Source: an uncultured Bacteroides sp. (GTDB lineage Bacteria; Bacteroidota; Bacteroidia; Bacteroidales; Bacteroidaceae). From it: a stretch of DNA of 64,000 bases. This document shows positions 19,271 through 28,238 of this stretch, in pieces. Position 1 is the stretch's first letter. Every line of letters starts with the position of its first letter. Made by a program: the position numbers and the translations under genes. The notes under the pieces are model-generated. The model was not told where the DNA came from. It saw only the letters and a list, made by a program, of their open reading frames with translations, and made no database searches. The DNA lies in the NCBI GenBank assembly GCA_947038155.1, contig CAMQVH010000006.1, forward strand, positions 62,001 through 126,000, in the 5' to 3' direction.

Positions 19271-20863
19271 TTACCGGTCTATATCCGGAACCACATAGTC
19301 CAGCGTTCCGCCAATGGCAATCAGGTCGGCAATCTTCGCTCCACGACAGATCGTGTCGATGGCAGCTACAAGTGGCAACCCCGTGGCACGATAGTGCAGG
19401 CGATACGGCATTTTGTCACCCTGGCTTTCGAGGAAAACACCGAATTCACCGCGGCTTCCTTCCACAGCAGCATAGTAGCTGCCTTCGGGAACACGGATGA
19501 TTGGTTTCATCTTCTCCTGATACGGCCCTTCGGGAATATTGTCTATTAATTGCTCAATGATGTTCAGACTTTCCATGATTTCGTCCATACGCACCAGATA
19601 GCGGGCGAAGCAGTCGCCTTCCGTATAAACGATTTCTTTGAAATCCACTTTGTCGTATACACCGTAAGGGATTCGCTTGCGCACGTCGCAGGCCCAGCCC
19701 GAAGCACGACCTGTACCACCGGTGCAACCGAAAGAAATAGCATCCTCCCGACTTAGTACACCCACACCTTTCATACGGCTTTGAGCAATGATATTGCCTG
19801 TGAATATATCGTGATATTCGTGAATGATACCTCTCATATACGGAATAAATTCTTTCACCCGTTTGACGAAGTTCGGGTGAAGGTCAGCCTGTACACCGCC
19901 AATCGTATTGTAGTTCATAATCAAGCGTCCGCCACAAGTCTCCTCAAAAATATCGAGAATCTTTTCACGGTCACGGAATCCGTAGAAGAAAGCCGTCAGT
20001 GCTCCCAAGTCCATGGTAAGAGCAGAGAAAAACAATAAGTGAGAGTCGATACGTTGTAATTCATCCATAATCGTGCGTATATACTGCACGCGCTGGCTAA
20101 CCTCGATACCCATCGCCTTCTCAATACACATACATAATGCATGTCGGTTCTGGTGTGCACCCAAATAATCAAGACGGTCTGTCAGAGCCAGTGTCTGAGG
20201 ATAAGTAAGACTTTCATTCATCTTCTCGATACCACGGTGGATATATCCACAGTTTGCGTCAATCTTACGGATGATTTCACCTTCAAGAGAAACACGGAAA
20301 CGCATTACACCGTGAGTTGCAGGGTGTTGCGGACCGATGTTGACTACATATTCTTCTTCGCCGAACAGTTTCGTCTCTTTGTTCTTGATAGTTCCGTCCG
20401 GGTTGAGTTCTATTTCCTGAGTCGTGTCGAACGTTTCCTCATTGGTCATGCAGAGCGGATTATCTTTTTCCGGATTATTGTCTTTGCGCATCGGATAACC
20501 TATCCAGTCGTTACGCAGATACAGACGACGCATATCGGGATGACCGATAAAGGTGATGCCGTAATAATCGAAAACTTCGCGTTCGTAGAAGTCAGCTATC
20601 TTCCATATGTCGCTGACAGACGGTATTTCCGGCAGGTCACGGTTGGTAGTCGCAGTTTTTAATGCTATCCGTTCGCCCGTGACGGTAGATTCCAGATGAT
20701 AGACCACGCCTAAACCACGGAGTTTCTCCGGAGCGTCTTTCTCATCCGTCACTCCCCAGTCCATACCGGTGAGGCTTTCGAGAAAGTCCATCTGCTTTTC
20801 ATTTCGCAAGCGCAGCATCTCGTCATGTAATGCTGCAGGGGCTATAAATTGTATTTCTTGCAT
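19271..20863 (-). CDS. nuoCD: NADH-quinone oxidoreductase subunit C/D fusion
   Basis: N-terminal NuoC ('DFYEREVFDYYGITFIGHPDMRRLYL') and C-terminal NuoD ('NIGPQHPATHGVMRFRVSLEGEII') in one 530-aa ORF. Confidence 0.95.
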   Translation of the reverse strand: MQEIQFIAPAALHDEMLRLRNEKQMDFLESLTGMDWGVTDEKDAPEKLRGLGVVYHLESTVTGERIALKTATTNRDLPEIPSVSDIWKIADFYEREVFDYYGITFIGHPDMRRLYLRNDWIGYPMRKDNNPEKDNPLCMTNEETFDTTQEIELNPDGTIKNKETKLFGEEEYVVNIGPQHPATHGVMRFRVSLEGEIIRKIDANCGYIHRGIEKMNESLTYPQTLALTDRLDYLGAHQNRHALCMCIEKAMGIEVSQRVQYIRTIMDELQRIDSHLLFFSALTMDLGALTAFFYGFRDREKILDIFEETCGGRLIMNYNTIGGVQADLHPNFVKRVKEFIPYMRGIIHEYHDIFTGNIIAQSRMKGVGVLSREDAISFGCTGGTGRASGWACDVRKRIPYGVYDKVDFKEIVYTEGDCFARYLVRMDEIMESLNIIEQLIDNIPEGPYQEKMKPIIRVPEGSYYAAVEGSRGEFGVFLESQGDKMPYRLHYRATGLPLVAAIDTICRGAKIADLIAIGGTLDYVVPDIDR

Positions 20864-20890
20864 AAATCAAATTAAATTAAGAACGTAGAG

Positions 20891-21493
20891 TCATTCTTCA
20901 TTTTTTATATAATCCGGTTTCTTCTCTTTCCTGTTCACTCCACCAAAGAACTTTTCTATTTTCACTTTGCGTTGCAACTGCATCATGCCATAATAGAAAG
21001 CCTCGGGACGCGGCGGGCATCCGGGGATATATACATCTACCGGAAGAATCTTGTCCACCCCGTTCACCACATGGTAGGACTTCCTGAAAGGACCGCCGCT
21101 GACAGCGCATCCGCCTACGGCAACCACATATTTCGGGTCGGGCATCTGGTCGTAAAGCCGCTTCAATACCGGAGCCATTTTATTGGTGATTGTTCCGCAT
21201 ACCATAATCATATCAGCCTGACGCGGACTGGCACGGGCTACTTCAAACCCGAAGCGGGCCATATCATAACGCGCGGCACCCAGTGCCATAAATTCGATAC
21301 CGCAACAACTGGTAGCGAAAGTAAGCGGCCACAGCGAATTGCTGCGTCCCCAGTTGATAAAGTCATCAAGAACTCCGAGAGCGACGTTTGCCCCTCCGGC
21401 ATTAAGTTCCCTGACCAACTTTTCCAATGATTCATTGTCAATGAACTCCTCATACGGAATTGATTTTATTTTTGGCTTTTTGGTTATTTCCAT
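20891..21493 (-). CDS. nuoB: NADH-quinone oxidoreductase subunit B
   Basis: '[29 protein letters not shown]', '[15 protein letters not shown]', '[14 protein letters not shown]'; start moved to [11 protein letters not shown]. Confidence 0.94.
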   Translation of the reverse strand: MEITKKPKIKSIPYEEFIDNESLEKLVRELNAGGANVALGVLDDFINWGRSNSLWPLTFATSCCGIEFMALGAARYDMARFGFEVARASPRQADMIMVCGTITNKMAPVLKRLYDQMPDPKYVVAVGGCAVSGGPFRKSYHVVNGVDKILPVDVYIPGCPPRPEAFYYGMMQLQRKVKIEKFFGGVNRKEKKPDYIKNEE

Positions 21494-21834
21494 TCCAAAG
21501 CTCCTTTCCTCCAGGCATAAGCAAGACCCAGAACTAGAATGATAAAGAAGAAGAGAATACTGATAAGTCCCTGTGGTCCCATGTCGCGCATGACCACTGC
21601 CCACGGAAACAGGAAAGCTGTTTCAACGTCGAACATCAGGAACAGGATAGCAAACAAGTAGTAACCTACACGGAACTGCATCCATGATTTACCACGTGTC
21701 GGTATACCACATTCGTAAGCTTCAAACTTTTGCACATTGTACGAACGGGGTGAAATAGCACGTGAAAGAGCTATCACTACACCGACAAAAGCAAGCGCTG
21801 TTAGTAAAACAACAACTAAAAATGTAAAATTCAT
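21484..21834 (-). CDS. nuoA: NADH-quinone oxidoreductase subunit A
   Basis: '[45 protein letters not shown]'. Confidence 0.95.
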   Translation of the reverse strand: MNFTFLVVVLLTALAFVGVVIALSRAISPRSYNVQKFEAYECGIPTRGKSWMQFRVGYYLFAILFLMFDVETAFLFPWAVVMRDMGPQGLISILFFFIILVLGLAYAWRKGALEWK

Positions 21835-21952
21835 AATTCAATAGCTGTTTAGATTGAATATTATAGAAATAAACAACTGGATTATCCACCCTCCGGGGGA
21901 CGAAACCAACTGTAATATAAGTGACGGGCAAAAAAGCCGACTGTACTGTCGT

Positions 21953-22330
21953 CTAAACCACAATCTTTCTTAATCCATATATATAATAGGAGATAGGATC
22001 GTAGTAGCAGGTGGGAGCGTGGAGCGATATAAGGTAAGGCGGACTTTGAAGTTTGTGATGTTCGCAGAAATAGGCTATTAGCAATAACACACTCTTATCT
22101 GCCGGAACATGTGCAACTTCCGTATGACTCATATCGCAGGATTGGGTAGAATAAAAGTTATAAAGGCGTTCCAAAGCATTGTGTGTCGGATGCTCTTGGG
22201 ATACATAGCACTTCTCCTGCCTGTGAGCCGGGGAAGAAACCTTGCAAATATTTTCCATTGCTCCATTTGTTGTGCAATGAATAAGCAAAGTCAGTACCAA
22301 AAGTAGTCCGAATTTTAGGATTTGTTTCAT
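21953..22330 (-). CDS. Hypothetical small secreted protein
   Basis: 125-aa ORF with N-terminal signal-peptide-like 'MKQILKFGLLLVLTLLIHCTTNGA'; no family recognised. Confidence 0.5.
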   Translation of the reverse strand: MKQILKFGLLLVLTLLIHCTTNGAMENICKVSSPAHRQEKCYVSQEHPTHNALERLYNFYSTQSCDMSHTEVAHVPADKSVLLLIAYFCEHHKLQSPPYLISLHAPTCYYDPISYYIYGLRKIVV

Positions 22331-22441
22331 CTTTTCCTTTTAACGGCTGCAAATATAGGACTAATATTTATACTTTTTGCAAAGTCCGGGTAGCAAAAAA
22401 GGTTTTTTTAGCACTCAACTTGATTTGTGTCAAGTCTTCGC

Positions 22442-23899
22442 CTAGTTTTTTTTCCAAAAGTCAGAAGTAAAGAGCAATAGCACTGTAAATAATTCCAAAC
22501 GTCCCAGAAGCATCAGGAAAGAAAGCAGCCATTTGGCAAGAACCGGTAGTTCGCTCCATGAAAAAGCCGGACCGCAGGTACCGAGTCCCGGCCCCATATT
22601 ACCCATGCTTGAAATAACTGTTCCCACTGATTCCAGGAAACCTACCCCAAGTCCCATCATGATAAGTATGCTGATAAGGGCAATCACTGCATACAAAAAG
22701 GTGAAAGCCAATACAGTGGACTGGATGGAAGGGGAGATAACCTGCTTGTTTACACGTACCGGAAGCACGGCATTGGGATGCAGGATATGTTTGAATTCAT
22801 TTTTCACTACCTTAAATAAGATCACCATACGGATACACTTGATACCACCTGTTGTACTACCGGCACAGGCTCCGATAATCATCACAATAAGAAGGCATCC
22901 CCAAAGAATGGAAGGCCAAAGCATATAGTCGGCTGTGGCGAATCCCGTGGAGGTCTGCAATGAAATTACTTGGAAAAGTGATTTACGGAATGCTTCTTCC
23001 GCACCCATTGGAGATGTCTGATAGAGCCAGGCTGCAATAAATAGGGTGAAGAAGGAAACGCATATAAAATAGAACTTCAATTCCGCGTCATGAATAAACT
23101 TCTTTATCTTGCCGTTGAACATTAACAACAACAGCGTGAAGTTGATTCCTGACAAAAACATGAAGATGGAGATTACATAATCTATATAGGGAGAGTGATA
23201 GTATTCAATACTGGCTTGCTTGGTAGAAAAACCACCGGTACTGGTCGTTGTGAAAGCATGGCATATACTGTCGAATACGCTCATGCCACCAAATACTAAC
23301 AATATAATGAGAGTTCCCGTCATTCCTGCATAAATACCCCAGAGCCATTTGGCTGTAATGCCAATGCGGGGATGTACTTTGTCATGAGTAGGGCCGCTGG
23401 CTTCTGCCGCAAATACCTGAATACCACCAACACCAAAAATAGGCAGGACGGCAATGGTAAAGAATACAATACCCAAACCGCCAATCCATTGCGTCATGGC
23501 GCGCCAGAAGAGTATTCCGTGCGGCATTGATTCGATGTTATTTAAGATAGTAGCTCCCGTACTGCTGAAACCTGACATGGTTTCAAAGAATGCGTTGGTG
23601 ATACTTGGAATATATCCTCCTATATAATAAGGTAACATTCCGAAAAGAGAGAACGTGACCCATGCTACACTGACAATGACATATCCGTCACGTCGATTGA
23701 GCGATTTTTCCGCACCTTTGCCGATGGCAAGCAATACAATACCTACACCGGCAGCAATAGCCGATGAAATCAGGAAACTCTGCAAGTCATTCTCTTTGTA
23801 GAATAAAGAAACAACACCGCAGCATAGTAACATCGCAGTTTCTATAAGCAGCAGAAAACCCAGAATCCGGTATATCATCTTCGAGTTGATCATAAACAA
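22442..23899 (-). CDS. trkH: Trk/Ktr-type potassium transporter membrane subunit TrkH
   Basis: 'FFETMSGFSSTGATIL', 'MTQWIGGLGIVFFTIAVLP', 'TTSTGGFSTK', 'GACAGSTTGGIKCIR'. Confidence 0.94.
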   Translation of the reverse strand: MFMINSKMIYRILGFLLLIETAMLLCCGVVSLFYKENDLQSFLISSAIAAGVGIVLLAIGKGAEKSLNRRDGYVIVSVAWVTFSLFGMLPYYIGGYIPSITNAFFETMSGFSSTGATILNNIESMPHGILFWRAMTQWIGGLGIVFFTIAVLPIFGVGGIQVFAAEASGPTHDKVHPRIGITAKWLWGIYAGMTGTLIILLVFGGMSVFDSICHAFTTTSTGGFSTKQASIEYYHSPYIDYVISIFMFLSGINFTLLLLMFNGKIKKFIHDAELKFYFICVSFFTLFIAAWLYQTSPMGAEEAFRKSLFQVISLQTSTGFATADYMLWPSILWGCLLIVMIIGACAGSTTGGIKCIRMVILFKVVKNEFKHILHPNAVLPVRVNKQVISPSIQSTVLAFTFLYAVIALISILIMMGLGVGFLESVGTVISSMGNMGPGLGTCGPAFSWSELPVLAKWLLSFLMLLGRLELFTVLLLFTSDFWKKN

Positions 23900-23920
23900 A
23901 TGTCAAGTGTTACTTACTAC

Positions 23921-25261
23921 CTAATGAAAGAATTTCTCGATTTTCTTAATCATCATACTCAAGCAGAACACTACTACATGGTCGCCCGGTTGAATCAGCG
24001 TATCACCGGTAACCAGTATTCCTTCTCCGTTGCGAATCATACCGCCGATAGTCGTCCCTTTCGGTAGCCCGAGGTCTTTGATCAGATGTTTTGTTATTTT
24101 TGCTCCGGCGGGTACAGTAAATTCTGCGACATCCGCATTGGCAAACGTCAGACATTTCACATTGGAGACGTCGGCATCCAGCATCATTTGATAAATATGG
24201 CTGGCGGCAATCATCTTCTTGTTGATAACCGTACCGATGTCAAGGCTTTCCGCCATGCCGATATAGTCGATATTCTCGACTTCTGCCACGGTCTTTTCCA
24301 CCCCCATGCGTTTGGCGGCAAGACAAGCCAGTATGTTGGTTTCGGAATTTCCGGTTAGGGCAACGAAGGCTTCGGTATTCTTCAATCCTTCTTCGATGAG
24401 CAGATCCATGTCGCGACCGTCTCCGTTGATAATCATTGTTTTGTCGTCCAATAGTTCTGTCAACCGGTTGCAACGGTTAATGTCATTGTCTACGATTTTC
24501 ACTTGCATATAATCCGGCACGTATTGGGCGGTACGGACTGCGATGCGGCTTCCGCCCATAATCATCACGTTGCGCACGTCGGCATAATCTTCCTTGCCGG
24601 CTATCTTACGTATATAAGGAATATATTTGCGGGTGGTGGTGAAATAAACAATGTCATGCAGTTTTATCACATCGTCTCCGCGTGGAATAATGGTTTCCGT
24701 TTCGCGTTTGATGGCTACTATGTGATAAGGAATGTCCGGTGCCCCCAGCTCATAGAGAGGAATATTCAGTATCTCCGCTTTTTCGCGCATCTTCGTACCG
24801 ATCAGTACGAGTGCTCCGCCACAGAATTCCCACCATTGGCGTACCCAGCTCATGCGCATGGAAGATACGATTTCTTTGGCAGCCAACATCTCAGGGTAGA
24901 TTAACGAATCCACTCCCAACTTTTGGAAGAACTCTTTATTTTTTGGCAGAAGATATTCGTAATTGTCGATACGTGCCACTGTCTTTTTAGCTCCCAGATT
25001 GGTAGCCAGCATACAGGCAGTCATGTTTCGGCTTTCGTTCGGAGTAACTGCAATGAAGAGGTCGGCTTCTTTGACACCTACCTCTTTCAGACCGGAGATA
25101 GAAGAAGGAGAGGCGGCAACTGTCAGTAAGTCGAAATTGGCGCTGAGAGCACTTAGTTTCTCTTCGTCATCGTCCATCAGGATAATGTCTTGCTTTTCGC
25201 GCGATAACAGTTTGGCCAAATGGGTGCCTACGTTGCCGGCACCGGCGATAATAATCTTCAT
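23921..25261 (-). CDS. trkA: Trk system potassium transporter TrkA (two RCK domains)
   Basis: 'MKIIIAGAGNVGTHLAKLLSREKQDIILMDDDEEKL', second domain 'NVMIMGGSRIAVRTAQ'. Confidence 0.94.
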   Translation of the reverse strand: MKIIIAGAGNVGTHLAKLLSREKQDIILMDDDEEKLSALSANFDLLTVAASPSSISGLKEVGVKEADLFIAVTPNESRNMTACMLATNLGAKKTVARIDNYEYLLPKNKEFFQKLGVDSLIYPEMLAAKEIVSSMRMSWVRQWWEFCGGALVLIGTKMREKAEILNIPLYELGAPDIPYHIVAIKRETETIIPRGDDVIKLHDIVYFTTTRKYIPYIRKIAGKEDYADVRNVMIMGGSRIAVRTAQYVPDYMQVKIVDNDINRCNRLTELLDDKTMIINGDGRDMDLLIEEGLKNTEAFVALTGNSETNILACLAAKRMGVEKTVAEVENIDYIGMAESLDIGTVINKKMIAASHIYQMMLDADVSNVKCLTFANADVAEFTVPAGAKITKHLIKDLGLPKGTTIGGMIRNGEGILVTGDTLIQPGDHVVVFCLSMMIKKIEKFFH

Positions 25262-25262
25262 G

Positions 25263-27167
25263 TCAATTGATAAATTCTTTTATTTTAGTCAGAATACCTT
25301 CTTCGTCCATGTCGCAGATATGATAAAGTTCGGCCACTGAACCATGTTCCACAAATATATTAGGGATACCGATACGCTTCACTGTCGGTTTGTATTCATT
25401 GTCTGCCATAAATTCGAGGATAGCGCTGCCCATACCGCCTTTGATAATACCGTCTTCAACGGTAAGGATACGCTTGAATTTGCGACCTATTTCATGTAGT
25501 AACTCCTCATCCAGCGGTTTCAGGAAACGTAAATCAAAATGGGCGATGGATTTGCCAAACTTGGCTTCTGCCTGGGCGATGGCGCGAGCGGCAGTATTTC
25601 CTATAGGTCCGATAGTAATAACCGCAAGGTCGTCACCGTCTTTCAACTTTCTTCCTTTTCCTACCGGAACTTCTTCCAGCGGACATTTCCAGTCCACCAA
25701 CACACCGCGTCCCCGTGGATAACGAATCACGAACGGACCTTTGTCCGGCAGTTGTGCCGTGTACATTAATCGGCGTAACTCGTGTTCGTCCATTGGCGAA
25801 GAAATAGTCAAGTTAGGTATCGGGCGCAGGCAAGCCATGTCAAAAGCTCCGTGATGTGTAGGCCCGTCTTCACCGACAAGTCCGGCACGGTCGAGACACA
25901 ATACCACAGGAAGATTCTGTATCGCTACGTCATGGATGATATTATCATGTGCCCGTTGCAGAAAAGAAGAATAGATATTGCAGAACGGCAGCAATCCGTC
26001 TTTCGCCATACCACCGGAGAAAGTAACGGCATGTCCTTCGGCGATGCCGACATCAAATGCACGTTTCGGCATTTTCTCCATAAGGATATTCATCGAACAG
26101 CCGCTGGGCATGGCAGGAGTCACACCGACAATCTTCGGGTTGGCTTCGGCAAGCTCTACCAGTGTATTTCCGAATACATCCTGGAAGAGAGGCGGCATTC
26201 CTTCCGTGTTGGCAATGAAACGTTTGCCGGTGACGGGGTCGAATTTGCCCGGAGCATGCCATTCGGTAGCATGTTCTTCTGCCGGGGCAAACCCTTTTCC
26301 TTTTATAGTGTGTAAATGCAGGATTTTAGGTCCTTGCAAATCTTTAATATCATGCAGTACTCGGGCAAGATTCCTAACATCGTGCCCGTCTATCGGACCG
26401 AAATAACGGATATTCATCCCTTCGAAAATATTCTGTTGCTGTGCAGCCATCGACTTCAGACTGTTGCCGAAACGTATCAGTGCTTTGCGGCGTTCCTCAT
26501 TCAGGATACCGAGTTTGAACAACACACGTGACATGCTGAAACGCAACTGGTTGTAACGGTTGGAAGTCGTCAGGTTGAAAAGATACTGTTTCATGCCACC
26601 GACGCTGCGGTCGATAGCCATATCATTGTCATTCAGTATAATAAGCAGATTGTTTGGGGTGACAGACGCATTGTTCAACCCTTCAAAAGCCAGGCCGCCA
26701 CTCATGGAGCCGTCGCCGATGATGGCTACCACATGACGTTTGGAATCCCCTTTCTGAGCAGCGGCAACAGCCATGCCAAGGGCAGCGGAGATTGAATTAG
26801 AAGCATGCCCGCATGTAAAAGTATCATATTCGCTCTCTTCCGGTGATGGAAAAGGGCGTATTCCGCCAAACTTCCGGTTGGTGGAAAAAACTTCGCGACG
26901 TCCTGTCAGAATTTTATGGCCGTAAGCCTGATGTCCCACATCCCATACAATACGGTCATAGGGCGTATTGTAGATGTAGTGCAGAGCTACCGTCAGTTCC
27001 ACTGTCCCCAGACTGGCAGCAAAATGTCCCGGATTGCAGCAGAGTTCTTTAATAATGTCTTGCCGCAGTTCATCGCATACTTCCGGCAGTTGGTCTACGT
27101 TTAATTTCCGTAGGTCTTCGGGGTAATTAATAGCGTTTAGCAAGTTATATATCGGTTCATTCTTCAT
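25263..27167 (-). CDS. dxs: 1-deoxy-D-xylulose-5-phosphate synthase
   Basis: '[29 protein letters not shown]', '[14 protein letters not shown]', '[18 protein letters not shown]', '[18 protein letters not shown]'. Confidence 0.96.
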   Translation of the reverse strand: MKNEPIYNLLNAINYPEDLRKLNVDQLPEVCDELRQDIIKELCCNPGHFAASLGTVELTVALHYIYNTPYDRIVWDVGHQAYGHKILTGRREVFSTNRKFGGIRPFPSPEESEYDTFTCGHASNSISAALGMAVAAAQKGDSKRHVVAIIGDGSMSGGLAFEGLNNASVTPNNLLIILNDNDMAIDRSVGGMKQYLFNLTTSNRYNQLRFSMSRVLFKLGILNEERRKALIRFGNSLKSMAAQQQNIFEGMNIRYFGPIDGHDVRNLARVLHDIKDLQGPKILHLHTIKGKGFAPAEEHATEWHAPGKFDPVTGKRFIANTEGMPPLFQDVFGNTLVELAEANPKIVGVTPAMPSGCSMNILMEKMPKRAFDVGIAEGHAVTFSGGMAKDGLLPFCNIYSSFLQRAHDNIIHDVAIQNLPVVLCLDRAGLVGEDGPTHHGAFDMACLRPIPNLTISSPMDEHELRRLMYTAQLPDKGPFVIRYPRGRGVLVDWKCPLEEVPVGKGRKLKDGDDLAVITIGPIGNTAARAIAQAEAKFGKSIAHFDLRFLKPLDEELLHEIGRKFKRILTVEDGIIKGGMGSAILEFMADNEYKPTVKRIGIPNIFVEHGSVAELYHICDMDEEGILTKIKEFIN

Positions 27168-27236
27168 GATTCGAGAAAATTTAGTGCAAAAGTACGAAAA
27201 GAAAGTCTACTTTTGCATACGAAATGTAATAAAGTG

Positions 27237-28238
27237 ATGGAAAATCGTATGAACTTTCAAACATCTGTGGAATTACCCGCCGGGCTTCCGCCTGTCAGCC
27301 ATGCAGACCATATCCTTCTGATGGGCTCTTGTTTCGCCGAAAATATAGGAGCCTTGCTGGTGGATGCCAAATTCCGGCTGAATCTGAATCCTTTCGGTAT
27401 TCTTTATAATCCTTTGTCTATCTTATCCGCTCTGCGGGAGATTGAAATGAAAAAAGAATACACGGAGAAAGAACTGTTTGCTTATAGAGGACTGTGGCAT
27501 AGCCCTATGCATCACGGCTCCTTTTCCGCATCCACTCCGGAGAAAACCTTGCAGAATATCAATGACCGTCTGCGGCAAGCCTTTCAGACTATGCAACAAC
27601 TTGATTGGCTGATGCTGACTTTCGGTACGGCTTATGTCTATGAACAAAAAGAAACGGGAAAGGTTGTTGCCAATTGCCACAAACTGCCTGAGAACAACTT
27701 CAACCGCAGGCTTCTTCTTGCAGACGAAATAGTCGATGAATACACTTCGCTGATTATCAGTCTGGCAGCCCGCAATCCGAATCTGAAGATTCTGTTTACG
27801 GTAAGCCCTATCCGTCATATCCGCGACGGGATGCATGCCAACCAACTAAGCAAATCCACTTTATTGCTCGCCATTGACCGCTTACAGCAACTCTTCCCGC
27901 AGCACGTCTTCTATTTCCCTTCCTATGAAATAGTACTGGACGAATTGCGTGATTACCGCTTTTATGCGGACGATATGCTGCATCCGTCTCCATTGGCAGT
28001 CCGTTACCTATGGGGACGCTTCTCTGAAACCTTCTTTTCCGCTGACACAAAGCAGATTATGGCAGAAATCGAAGATATCCGGCGCGATCTGGCTCATAAG
28101 CCCTTTCACCCCGGTTCAGAGGCGTATCAACGCTTTTTAGGACAAATAGTGTTAAAAATAGAACGACTTATCGGAAAATACCCGTACTTAGATTTTCAAA
28201 AAGAAACAGAACTATGTCATATGCGATTGAATCCATAG
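27237..28238 (+). CDS. GSCFA domain-containing protein
   Basis: 'ILLMGSCFAENIGALLVDAKFRLNLNPFGILYNPLSI' (GSCFA motif); start moved from the TTG at 27213 to an ATG. Confidence 0.9.
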   Translation: MENRMNFQTSVELPAGLPPVSHADHILLMGSCFAENIGALLVDAKFRLNLNPFGILYNPLSILSALREIEMKKEYTEKELFAYRGLWHSPMHHGSFSASTPEKTLQNINDRLRQAFQTMQQLDWLMLTFGTAYVYEQKETGKVVANCHKLPENNFNRRLLLADEIVDEYTSLIISLAARNPNLKILFTVSPIRHIRDGMHANQLSKSTLLLAIDRLQQLFPQHVFYFPSYEIVLDELRDYRFYADDMLHPSPLAVRYLWGRFSETFFSADTKQIMAEIEDIRRDLAHKPFHPGSEAYQRFLGQIVLKIERLIGKYPYLDFQKETELCHMRLNP

